From contig NZ_JPZL01000001.1 in assembly GCF_000759345.1 (NCBI RefSeq), positions 1,426,001 to 1,490,000 of the forward strand: a stretch of DNA of 64,000 nucleotides. The letters are read 5' to 3'. This DNA is from Litchfieldella xinjiangensis. Its GTDB lineage: Bacteria > Pseudomonadota > Gammaproteobacteria > Pseudomonadales > Halomonadaceae. Positions within the stretch are counted from its first letter, which is position 1; each line of letters begins with the position of its first letter. Below, in pieces: positions 55,958-64,000 of this stretch. Below the pieces are notes generated by a model. It saw only the letters and a program-made list of their open reading frames with translations, made no database searches and was not told the DNA's origin. The position numbers and the translations under genes were made by a program.

Positions 55958-58900
55958 TCAGGCCTCGGCAAGCACTGCCGCCTCCTCTATACCCACGGAC
56001 ACCAGGCGTGATACGCCCGGCTCCTGCATGGTGACCCCCATCAAACGCTCGGCGGCCTCCATGGCGATCTTGTTGTGGGTGATATAAATGAACTGAACCG
56101 TATCCGACATCTCTTTAACCAACTTCGCGTATCGTCCGACATTGGCATCATCAAGTGGCGCGTCCACTTCATCGAGCATACAGAAGGGTGCCGGATTGAG
56201 TTGGAAGATGGCAAATACTAGAGACAACGCAGTTAGCGCTTTTTCTCCCCCCGAGAGCAAATGAATCGTGCTGTTCTTTTTACCGGGAGGTCTTGCCATG
56301 ATGGCAACACCCGTTTCCAGCAAATCCTCCCCGGTGAGCGTGAGCCATGCGGTTCCACCCCCGAAGACCTTGGGAAAAAGCGTCTGAAGGCCAGCATCGA
56401 CCTGATCGAAGGTCTGCTTGAATCGGGTCCGTGTTTCCTGATCGATCTTGCGAATGGCGCGATCGAGCGTCTCCAGCGCCTCGCTGAGTTCGCCATGCTG
56501 TGCCTCGAGATAGTCGCGCCGCTCGGCCTGCTGGTCGTATTCTTCGATAGCCGCGAGGTTGATGGCACCTAGTCGGCGCACCTTCTCGGCGAGTTCCTCG
56601 AGCCGGGTCTGCCAGGCCGATTCGGTGGCGTTGGGATCCAGCGCCTCGGCCAGCTTGTCGCCGTCATGGCCCAGTTCGTTGAGCTGTTCCTGCTGCACCT
56701 CGGCCTTGAGCGTCAATGCCTGGACCTGCATGCGTGCCTCCTGAAGACGCTCGCGGATGCCTTCCAGGTTACGTTCGTGGCTTTGGCGAGCCAGTTCGGT
56801 ATTGCGCAGCGTGTCGGCCAGCGCCGTGGCCTGGTCGCGACACGCAGTCAGCGCACGTTCTTCCTGGGCGCGCCGGTGCAGCAGTTCGTCGAGCCGTTCG
56901 CGTTCGTCCTCCTGAGGCTCGAGCAGCATTTCGCGTGCTTCCTCGAGCTCGGCGCATTTGGCTTCGAGACGCTCGCGCGACTGCTCGGCACGCCCTTGCT
57001 GCTGGGCCAGGCCTTGTCGCTCGGTGGAGAGTCGCTGATGCTCCAGCGCCAGGCGCTGGACTTGATCGACCAGCGGGCGTTGACGCGCGCGCAGTTCGGC
57101 CAGATGCGCTTGCGCCTGGTGTCGCTGCCGTTCCAGCTCCTCCCGCTGGGTACTGCTCTCCTCGAGCGTGGCCATCGCGCCCTGCCAGCGATCGCGAGCC
57201 GACTCCAGCGCCATAGCCTGGTCTTCACGCGTCTCCTCGAGCCGCGAAAGCTCCTCGTCGAGTTCCCGTGCGCGAGCATCGAGATGCTCGAGCCGCGTCG
57301 CCAGGTTGGATTCCTGAACGGCCAATTGCTGGCGTAGCCGATCCTGGTCACGCTCTTCCTGACGGTACTGTTCCAGTGTGGTCTCGTCACGCTCGGCATT
57401 GGCCCGGGCACGCTCGAGCGCCTCATCGTGCGCCACCAGGCGCGCCTCGATGTCTTCGAGCGATTGACGCACCTCGTCGCGCCGACGCTGACTGACCAGC
57501 AGGCTATCGGTGGCCCCCGATGCGCCGTGGCGCCGTGCCCAACCACGGCCGAGCCATAATCCATCGGCGGTGATCACGCTCTCGTTCGGTGCCAGTTGCG
57601 AGACGCGGGCCCAGGCGTCGGCCTGGCTCGGTGCACAGCGAATCCCGGCGAGCAGCACCGCGGCAGCGCCGGCGCCCTGCACCCGGGCTGCAAGGGTATC
57701 TTCGGCCACGCCGGGCTGTGGCTCGTCACTCGCTTCGACCAGCGGTAACTCGCCCGTATCGATGTCCGCCAGCAGCGCTTGTGCGTTGTCGAGTGTCGTC
57801 AATCGGGCATTGAGCCAGGGCGCGAGTACCCAGGAAACGGCATCCTCCCAGTCACTCTCGACCTGTAACCGCTCGCCCAGCCGGGGCGCCTGGTCCAGGC
57901 CGTGACTGGCCAGGTGCGCGGCGAGGGCACTGTCGTTATCCGCCAGCCCTGCCTGAATCAGCGCCTCGAGCGAGGCGAGTTCACCCTGCAAGGTGCTGCG
58001 TGCCTGACGATCCGCTTCACGGGCTTGCTCGCGCTCGGCTTGGGCATGGCGCGCGGCCTCACGCTGGTTGCGGAGCGCCTCGCGGCGCTCCTCGAGGGTC
58101 TCGCGCGCCAGATCGAACTCGGCCAGACGCTCGGCCAACTCGCTGCGTTGTTCGCGAAGCTCCGCAACATCCGGAAGTTCCTCGGCTTGCTGGCGGCGGC
58201 GCTGCCCCTCGCTGGCCAAACGCTCCAGGGACTGCTCGAGTCCCTTGACCTGATCCTGGGCGCGTTCGGCCTCATGATTGGCCTGGCGCAGGCGTTCATT
58301 GAACTCGGACCAGCGTTCGGCGGCGTCGGCATCGGCAGCCTCGGCCTCCTCCAGAGCCTCTTCGAGCTGGGCCAGACTCTCCTCGACTTCCTCACGCTCC
58401 GGCCCCAGGGTTTCAAGGCGCTCGTCCAGGACCTGCAGGCGCTCGGCATCGGTTTCACCCAACTGATCGAGCTCGGCCAATTCGCGGCGCGCATTTTCCA
58501 GGTCACGCGCCAATTGCTGCTCGCGGGAGCGGCCATGTTCCAGGTTCTGCTCGAGACGGGCGATTTCCGCGGTGGTGTCGTAGAAGCGCTTTTGATGGGC
58601 ATCGAGCTGCTCGGCCAGCCGGTCGTGCTCGATACGCGATTCCTCGAGGCGGGTCTCGCTCTGTCGCTGGCCGAGAAGTTCGCGCTCGACCTGGGTTTCG
58701 AGATCCCGGACCCGGGTCTCCTGCTCGTTCTGCTGTACGTGCAGGGCTCGGGCACGTAGCACCGCCAGCTCGCCCTTGAGCCTATGCTCCTCGTCCTTCA
58801 ACGCCTGGTAGCGCTTGGCCGCATCCGCCTGGCGATGTAACCGCTCGAGCTGCTTGTCGAGTTCCTCACGAATGTCGTCGAGTCGCTCCAGATTCTCCTG

Positions 58901-59461
58901 GGTACGTCGCATGCGGTTCTCGGTCTCGCGGCGACGCTCCTTGTACTTGGAGATACCGGCGGCTTCCTCGAGGGTGGCTCGCAGGTCATCAGGGCGTGCC
59001 TCGATCAGGCGCGAGATCATGCCCTGGCCGATGATGGCGTACGAGCGCGGTCCCAGGCCGGTCCCCATGAAGAGGTCGGCGATATCGCGACGTCGGCACT
59101 TCTGGCCGTTGAAAAAGTATCCTGACTGGGCGTCTCGGGTGACGGTGCGCTTGACGGCGATTTCGGCATATTGAGCGTAGGGCCCGCCCATGCTGCCATC
59201 GCGATTGTCGAAAAGAAGCTCGATCGAGGCCATGCCCACCGGCTTGCGGCCCGTGGAGCCATTGAAGATGACATCGGTCATCGATTCGCCACGCAGGGTC
59301 TTGGCCGAGGATTCGCCCATGACCCAGCGTACGGCGTCGATGACGTTCGACTTGCCACAGCCGTTGGGGCCGACGATGGCGGTCATGTTGCCATCGAAGG
59401 GGACCGTGACCGGGTCGACGAACGACTTGAACCCAACCAGCTTGATCGACTTGAGACGCAC
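55958..59461 (-). CDS. smc: Chromosome partition protein Smc
   Basis: 1167 residues. N-terminal Walker A GPNGCGKSNV (31-40), two long coiled coils, a hinge around 500-650, and the C-terminal signature LSGGEKALTALSLVFAIFQL plus Walker B MLDEVDAPLDDANV. The protein is a dimeric ATPase that extrudes and organises chromosomal DNA. Start is GTG 59461, one base after the ccmI stop, with only a weak ribosome site, so it is probably translated by coupling. The partners scpA/scpB are not in the window. Confidence 0.96.
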   Translation of the reverse strand: MRLKSIKLVGFKSFVDPVTVPFDGNMTAIVGPNGCGKSNVIDAVRWVMGESSAKTLRGESMTDVIFNGSTGRKPVGMASIELLFDNRDGSMGGPYAQYAEIAVKRTVTRDAQSGYFFNGQKCRRRDIADLFMGTGLGPRSYAIIGQGMISRLIEARPDDLRATLEEAAGISKYKERRRETENRMRRTQENLERLDDIREELDKQLERLHRQADAAKRYQALKDEEHRLKGELAVLRARALHVQQNEQETRVRDLETQVERELLGQRQSETRLEESRIEHDRLAEQLDAHQKRFYDTTAEIARLEQNLEHGRSREQQLARDLENARRELAELDQLGETDAERLQVLDERLETLGPEREEVEESLAQLEEALEEAEAADADAAERWSEFNERLRQANHEAERAQDQVKGLEQSLERLASEGQRRRQQAEELPDVAELREQRSELAERLAEFDLARETLEERREALRNQREAARHAQAEREQAREADRQARSTLQGELASLEALIQAGLADNDSALAAHLASHGLDQAPRLGERLQVESDWEDAVSWVLAPWLNARLTTLDNAQALLADIDTGELPLVEASDEPQPGVAEDTLAARVQGAGAAAVLLAGIRCAPSQADAWARVSQLAPNESVITADGLWLGRGWARRHGASGATDSLLVSQRRRDEVRQSLEDIEARLVAHDEALERARANAERDETTLEQYRQEERDQDRLRQQLAVQESNLATRLEHLDARARELDEELSRLEETREDQAMALESARDRWQGAMATLEESSTQREELERQRHQAQAHLAELRARQRPLVDQVQRLALEHQRLSTERQGLAQQQGRAEQSRERLEAKCAELEEAREMLLEPQEDERERLDELLHRRAQEERALTACRDQATALADTLRNTELARQSHERNLEGIRERLQEARMQVQALTLKAEVQQEQLNELGHDGDKLAEALDPNATESAWQTRLEELAEKVRRLGAINLAAIEEYDQQAERRDYLEAQHGELSEALETLDRAIRKIDQETRTRFKQTFDQVDAGLQTLFPKVFGGGTAWLTLTGEDLLETGVAIMARPPGKKNSTIHLLSGGEKALTALSLVFAIFQLNPAPFCMLDEVDAPLDDANVGRYAKLVKEMSDTVQFIYITHNKIAMEAAERLMGVTMQEPGVSRLVSVGIEEAAVLAEA

Positions 59462-59462
59462 G

Positions 59463-60710
59463 CTACTCGACGATCCTGTCGATCACCACTTCGACCGGCT
59501 CCGCGTCTTCCAGGTCGCCTACCGGGATCCCTTCGCGATCGCCGAGCAGGTCGCCGGGTTGCGGCGTGGCCTGCCCGGTCGTGGACACGCGTACGACCAG
59601 GCGGGCCTCGTCGACCTGGGAAATAGTCGCCGCCGGGCTCATCGCGAGACTGTCATCGAGAGCCACGTCCAGCGGCAAGTCGGCCACGGTCGCTCGAGCC
59701 ACGGCCAGGGGAGGCAGTTCACCCGCCATGTCGCGGGCCACCACGAAGACGCTGGCCTCATTCGGCACCTGGTCGCGCAGCGCGGGGGCGAGACTTACGC
59801 GAACCCGAATCCCCGGCCCTTGCGCCCCAGGCACTTCGCGATTCTCGGGCTCGATGCCCAGGCGCTCCTGGGCAACCGCAATGCCTTCACGCAGCATATC
59901 GGCCGAGCCGGGGTCCCCGAAGCCGGCAATGGCCCGGCGCCAGTAGTCGATGGCCTGTTCGTAGCGCTCCTCGTCGAAGGCATTGATGCCCAGCATGCCG
60001 AGCACCGTGGGCTGGCGCGGATCGCGGGCCAGGATCTCGTCGACCAGCGACTGCACCTCATCGGTCATCTGACGATCGGCCATGAAGAAACGAATCTGGG
60101 CGAGCTGTGCCAGCAACGCCGTCTGACGCCCTTCGATCTCGATCAGGCGTTCCAGCGCCTCGACGGCCTTGTCACCTTGGCCGGTGTCGCGGTAAAGCGG
60201 GAACAGGGCGCCCCAGACGTTGGGGTTGTTGGGTTGCCGCTGGGCTTCCTGCTCGAGTCGCTCGAGCATCATCGGAAGCGACCGATCAGGGTCGTTGCGC
60301 ACTTCCTGCTGGGCGAGATACAGCGCCAGGTCGCCCTCGGCGCCCTCCTGCATGTACCAGACCACGCTGAAGCCGACCATCAGCACCATCGCCAGGGGCA
60401 CCGCCAAGCGGCCCGCCAATGGCGACTTGAGCGGTGCACGCTTGAGGGTTTCGGTATCCTCGAGCAGGCTGCGCTCAAGGTCCAGACGATCCTCTTCATA
60501 GCGAGCAGCATCGATCTCGCCGCGGGATCGTGCCGCCTCGAGCGATTCGAGCCGGCGCCGGTAGATCGCCACGTTCTGGTCAGCGGTACGATCGTTGGCC
60601 TCGAAGTCCTGCTGCGCGGCATGCACGGCTTCCGCTCTGCGCAGGGGTACGGTCAGTAGCCACAGCGCGGGCAACAGCAACAGGCCGAAGGCAATCCAAA
60701 GAGATGTCAT
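59463..60710 (-). CDS. ccmI: c-type cytochrome biogenesis protein CcmI (CycH)
   Basis: 415 residues. Two N-terminal transmembrane helices (3-20 and about 98-115) enclose a cytoplasmic leucine-zipper-like loop. A periplasmic TPR domain (about 125-285) and a C-terminal domain (DQVPNEASVFVVARDMAG..PLAVARATV) follow. It presents apocytochrome c to the CcmF/H haem lyase. ATGA overlap with ccmH. Confidence 0.93.
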   Translation of the reverse strand: MTSLWIAFGLLLLPALWLLTVPLRRAEAVHAAQQDFEANDRTADQNVAIYRRRLESLEAARSRGEIDAARYEEDRLDLERSLLEDTETLKRAPLKSPLAGRLAVPLAMVLMVGFSVVWYMQEGAEGDLALYLAQQEVRNDPDRSLPMMLERLEQEAQRQPNNPNVWGALFPLYRDTGQGDKAVEALERLIEIEGRQTALLAQLAQIRFFMADRQMTDEVQSLVDEILARDPRQPTVLGMLGINAFDEERYEQAIDYWRRAIAGFGDPGSADMLREGIAVAQERLGIEPENREVPGAQGPGIRVRVSLAPALRDQVPNEASVFVVARDMAGELPPLAVARATVADLPLDVALDDSLAMSPAATISQVDEARLVVRVSTTGQATPQPGDLLGDREGIPVGDLEDAEPVEVVIDRIVE

Positions 60711-61177
60711 TCGCTGCCCTCTCGCTTGATCAAGTCGTCGAGTCTCGCGCGCTCTTCCTGCGATAGCTCACGCGCCGAAGCCTGGCGCCGTGAGCGCACG
60801 ATGAGCATCACCAACACGGCCCCGAGTATGACCAGCACGCCCGGCAAGCCCCACAACAGCCAGGTGCGACCTTCCAGCCGGGGGTTGTAGAGCACGTAGT
60901 CGCCAAAGCGCTCGGCCATGTGATTGCGAATCTCCATGTCCGCGCGCCCTTCCTGCAAAAGCTGGTAGACACGGTCACGCATGTCGATGGAGACCGGCGC
61001 ATTGGATTCGTCGATGGCCTGGTTTTCGCACTTCGGACAACGCAGTGACGAGGTCAATTCACGATAGCGTTGCTCGAGGACCGGGTCGTCGAACTCACGC
61101 ACCTCTACGGCGGCGTTGGCCAGCCCAGCCATCAATGCCAGCAGCAGCCAGGCCAGGCTGCGGGAGATCACTGCCAT
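60707..61177 (-). CDS. ccmH: Cytochrome c-type biogenesis protein CcmH (CcmL-type)
   Basis: 156 residues. Signal peptide, then the redox motif LRCPKC (Cys47, Cys50) with conserved flanks, and a C-terminal membrane helix. It reduces the CXXCH disulfide of apocytochrome c. It lacks a TPR domain, which is in CcmI. It overlaps ccmG by 10 bp and ccmI by 4 bp. Confidence 0.94.
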   Translation of the reverse strand: MAVISRSLAWLLLALMAGLANAAVEVREFDDPVLEQRYRELTSSLRCPKCENQAIDESNAPVSIDMRDRVYQLLQEGRADMEIRNHMAERFGDYVLYNPRLEGRTWLLWGLPGVLVILGAVLVMLIVRSRRQASARELSQEERARLDDLIKREGSE

Positions 61178-61695
61178 TTTTTCACCTCCGGCAGAATCGT
61201 CTGCTCAACATCGTCGGGTGTGATGTAGCCCGTGTGGTGATAGCGGATGATGCCGTCGCGATCGACCAGGAACGTCTCGGGCGCGCCATAGACGCCCAGC
61301 TCGAATCCCAGGTCACCGTCGGGATCGAAGATGTTGAACTCGAAGGGGTTGCCGAATTCCTGCAGGAACTCGAGCCCTTTCTCGCGAGTGTCCTTGTAAT
61401 TGATGCCCACCAGGCGCACACCACGCTCGGCCAGATCGAGCAACTGGGGCATTTCCTGCTTGCAGGTGGGACACCACTCGCCCCATACGTTGACCAGGCT
61501 CACCTCACCTTTCAGTGAGGACACATCGACGCGTCGCTCGGGGTCCTCCAGGGTAGGCAGGTCGAATTCGGGGAATTCATTCGCCAGGAGTTCCGAATCG
61601 CGATGGAACGGATCCAGCGACAACCCGACATAGAGAAACCCGGCCAACAGCAGGAAGCCGACCAGCGGCAGGAGCAGTAACAGGCGCCGTCTCAT
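61168..61695 (-). CDS. ccmG: Thiol:disulfide interchange protein DsbE/CcmG
   Basis: 175 residues. An N-terminal membrane anchor (3-25) precedes a periplasmic thioredoxin fold with WCPTC (Cys75, Cys78) and GAPETFLVDRDG. It is the reductant for apocytochrome c or CcmH. It overlaps ccmF by 4 bp (ATGA). Confidence 0.95.
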   Translation of the reverse strand: MRRRLLLLLPLVGFLLLAGFLYVGLSLDPFHRDSELLANEFPEFDLPTLEDPERRVDVSSLKGEVSLVNVWGEWCPTCKQEMPQLLDLAERGVRLVGINYKDTREKGLEFLQEFGNPFEFNIFDPDGDLGFELGVYGAPETFLVDRDGIIRYHHTGYITPDDVEQTILPEVKKWQ

Positions 61696-63686
61696 GCCGT
61701 TGCCTCGCGTGCCGTAGCTTCCTCAGCCGCTGCCTGCCGGCGCTTTTGCCGATAGCGACGGTCGAAGACGGCCAGCATGCCACCGCCCGCCATCAACAGC
61801 GCCCCGAGCCACAGCCAGCGCACGAAGGGCTTGTACTGAACGCGCATGGCCCAGGCGCCATCGCCGAGATCCTCGCCCATGGCCACATACAAATCACGGA
61901 ACAGCCCCGGGCGCAGCGCCACCTGTGTCATCGGCATGCCGCGGGCGATGTAGAGCCGTTTCTCCGGGTACATCTCGAACTGACGCGCTCCATCGCCGCG
62001 CTGCACCTCGATGGTCGCGGTATCGGCCACGTAATTGGGACCACGGCGACTGCGCAGGTCGGTCATGGTGAAGTTGTAGCCCGCCACCTCGACGCTCTGG
62101 CCCGGCGTCATGCGAACGTTGCGTTCGATACTGTAGTTGGAGACCACCGCGACACCGATGATAGTCACGGCCACTCCCAGGTGTCCCAACAACATGCCCC
62201 AGTAGGCGAGCGACAGTTTGCGTAGCCCTGCTCCGAACGAACTGGCATGACGGGTCTTGTCATAGATATCGCGCAGCATGGGCAGAACGATCCACAACGC
62301 AGCCACCACCCCCAGCGATACCCACAGATTCCATTCGCCGGCGTACAGCAACGGCGCCACGATGCCGATCACCAACGCCGCCACCCCTGCCAGGGCCAGG
62401 CGCCGGAACAGGTCGCGTCCCGACATGCGCTTCCAGCGCGCGCTGGGACCCAGGCCCATGAAAATACACAGGATCACTGTCAACGGCACGAACAGGGCAT
62501 TGAAGTACGGTGGGCCCACGCTGATCTTGCCCAGGCCCAGGGCATCGAGGATCAAGGGGTAGACGGTGCCCATCAGCACGGTCACCGTCATGATCACCAG
62601 CAGGATGTTGTTGATCAGCAGCAGGGCATCGCGCGACAACCAGTTGAAGCCCACGGCGTGACTGACCCGAGGCGCACGTAACGCGAAAACGAGCAGTGAG
62701 GCGCCGACGGTGATACCCAGCAGCATCAGGATGAAGAAGCCGCGCGACGGGTCGTTGGCGAAGGCATGAACCGACGTGAGCACGCCCGAGCGCACCAGGA
62801 ACGTGCCCAGCAGGGATAACGAAAACGTGGTGATGGCCAGCAAGACCGTCCAGCTCTTGAACGAGCCACGCTTTTCGGTAACCGCCAGCGAGTGCAACAG
62901 CGCAGTCCCGGCCAGCCAGGGCAGCAACGAGGCGTTCTCCACCGGGTCCCAGAACCACCAACCGCCCCAGCCGAGTTCGTAATAGGCCCACCAGCTGCCC
63001 AGGGCGATGCCCACGGTCAGAAAGGCCCAGGCAATGTTGGTCCAGGGGCGCGCCCAACGCGTCCAGGCGGCATCCAGGCGACCGCCGAGTAGCGCGGCGA
63101 TGGCAAAGGCGAACACCACCGAGAAGCCGACATACCCCATGTAGAGCATCGGCGGATGGATCACCAGGCCGAAATCCTGAAGTAGCGGGTTGAGATCGGC
63201 GCCGTCCTGGGGAACCGAGGGTAGCGTACGCTCGAACGGGTTGGACGTGATCAGTACGAAAAGCAGGAAGCCGCTACTGACCAGACCCAAGACACCCAGC
63301 ACGCGCGCGACCATATCCTGGGGCAGGTTGCGCGAGAAGCGGCTGGCCGCGAAGCTCCAGCCGGCCAGCATCAAGCTCCATAGCAGTACCGAGCCCTCAT
63401 GGTTGCCCCACACGGCACTGAACTTGTAGTACCAGGGCAGCATCGAGTTGGAGTTGTTGGCCACGTTGGCCACGCTGAAGTCATCCAGCATGTAGCTCGT
63501 GGTCAGGCACAGGTAGGCGAAGGCCACGAACAGGAACTGCCCGCCTGCCATGGGGCGGGCGAAGGCCAGCCACAGGGGGCGACGCGTGGCAGCCCCGGCC
63601 AGCGGCACGACAGCCTGGACGATCGCCATGGCCAGGGCGATCACCAGCGCGAAGTGGCCGATCTCGGGGATCATCTGGATCAACAT
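61692..63686 (-). CDS. ccmF: Haem lyase subunit CcmF
   Basis: 664 residues with about 15 transmembrane helices. The WWD haem-handling motif is ELGWGGWWFWDPVENASLLPW. Histidines in WGNHEGSVLLW and GLVIHPPMLYMGYVGF are the conserved haem ligands. It joins haem to apocytochrome c in the periplasm. GGAG lies 5 bp before ATG 63686, and ccmE precedes it by 12 bp. Confidence 0.97.
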   Translation of the reverse strand: MLIQMIPEIGHFALVIALAMAIVQAVVPLAGAATRRPLWLAFARPMAGGQFLFVAFAYLCLTTSYMLDDFSVANVANNSNSMLPWYYKFSAVWGNHEGSVLLWSLMLAGWSFAASRFSRNLPQDMVARVLGVLGLVSSGFLLFVLITSNPFERTLPSVPQDGADLNPLLQDFGLVIHPPMLYMGYVGFSVVFAFAIAALLGGRLDAAWTRWARPWTNIAWAFLTVGIALGSWWAYYELGWGGWWFWDPVENASLLPWLAGTALLHSLAVTEKRGSFKSWTVLLAITTFSLSLLGTFLVRSGVLTSVHAFANDPSRGFFILMLLGITVGASLLVFALRAPRVSHAVGFNWLSRDALLLINNILLVIMTVTVLMGTVYPLILDALGLGKISVGPPYFNALFVPLTVILCIFMGLGPSARWKRMSGRDLFRRLALAGVAALVIGIVAPLLYAGEWNLWVSLGVVAALWIVLPMLRDIYDKTRHASSFGAGLRKLSLAYWGMLLGHLGVAVTIIGVAVVSNYSIERNVRMTPGQSVEVAGYNFTMTDLRSRRGPNYVADTATIEVQRGDGARQFEMYPEKRLYIARGMPMTQVALRPGLFRDLYVAMGEDLGDGAWAMRVQYKPFVRWLWLGALLMAGGGMLAVFDRRYRQKRRQAAAEEATAREATA

Positions 63687-63698
63687 GGCATCTCCACT

Positions 63699-64000
63699 CT
63701 ACTCGGTCTTTTCGGCCTGTTCGCCATAGGATGCGTCGGCTTTTTTCTCGGCGCTGTATTCCGCGGCGTAGTCGGCCGGCGAGTACCCCGCCGCCTCCAG
63801 AGCCTCGGCCACTTCGCTGGGCATGTAGTTCTCGTCGTGCTTGGCAAGCACCTGATCGGCCCGCAGACGATTGTCCTCGCCCAGGCGACCGACCACCACC
63901 ACGCCCTGCCCCTCGCGGAACAGGTCGGGGAGGATCCCGCTGTACCTGACTTCCAGCTCCTCGACGTAATCGGTGATCACGAATTCGACATCCAGGCTGG
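63699..64000 (-). CDS. ccmE: Haem chaperone CcmE (5' end outside window)
   Basis: The visible 100 residues include [20 protein letters not shown] then [16 protein letters not shown], and the haem-binding histidine in AKHDENYMP (HxxxY motif). The C-terminal tail is Ala/Glu/Lys-rich. CcmE carries haem covalently to CcmF. The N-terminal anchor lies past base 64000. Confidence 0.95.
   Translation of the reverse strand, partial: SLDVEFVITDYVEELEVRYSGILPDLFREGQGVVVVGRLGEDNRLRADQVLAKHDENYMPSEVAEALEAAGYSPADYAAEYSAEKKADASYGEQAEKTE

Overview
The window is chromosomal DNA from a high-GC gammaproteobacterium, most likely a member of the Halomonadaceae (Halomonas group). The evidence is gene content and order: a DUF3008 small protein, a DUF3618/holin/coiled-coil envelope operon, a RIO-type kinase beside dbpA, smc-zipA-ligA, glrK-qseG-glrR, guaBA, argA and a complete ccmE-ccmI end. 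No rRNA, tRNA, CRISPR array or complete insertion sequence was seen.

Layout. 1-14.5 kb holds metabolic and stress genes: an MFS carrier, an MDR oxidoreductase, an extra FtsH-type protease, a yeeN-type YebC paralogue, a three-gene envelope-stress operon, the RIO kinase, dbpA, yejK, DUF3008, DUF2267 and cytochrome b561. 14.6-17.7 kb holds small genes (a Pmp3/YqaE peptide was too short for a 60-residue ORF cutoff), a candidate regulatory RNA and a diguanylate cyclase. 17.7-26 kb holds reductases, an HDAC-family deacetylase, an RlpA-like protein, YghU, a DsbA-like protein, a decayed hipBA module with intact operators, a methionine aminopeptidase remnant, a small HD hydrolase resembling alarmone hydrolases, and a DadA-like oxidase. 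26.3-32.7 kb is an accessory island of lower GC with a UDG-like protein, a 979-residue SF2 helicase with a possible C-terminal nuclease, a PD-(D/E)XK-type protein and a K+ channel. 32.9-48 kb holds guaA, guaB, xseA, the GlrKR system, argA, pit-DUF47, a CYTH protein, a second K+ channel and yciO. 48-64 kb holds rnm, yciI, mnmC and one long leftward gene train ccmE-F-G-H-I-smc-zipA-ligA-yheU.

Main discovery candidate. Two intergenic loci, one upstream of the diguanylate cyclase (about 15.80-16.20 kb, + strand) and one upstream of glrK (about 41.94-41.26 kb, - strand), share four features in the same order. These are a roughly 35-bp upstream element (TGTC-N10-AACG followed by GTAAGTA-TTGTT), a near-consensus sigma-54 promoter with nearly identical -12 to +1 bases, small hairpins with AAGGA or AGGA in the loop (CsrA/RsmA-type sites), and an identical 30-nt 3' block ending in an intrinsic terminator. 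They look like paralogous sigma-54-dependent CsrA-sponge RNAs. One sits where enterobacteria keep the sigma-54/GlrR-driven sRNA glmY, directly before glrK-qseG-glrR, which encodes a sigma-54 activator. A shorter copy of the 3' block also terminates the diguanylate cyclase gene. All of this is read by eye; no homology search or expression data were available.
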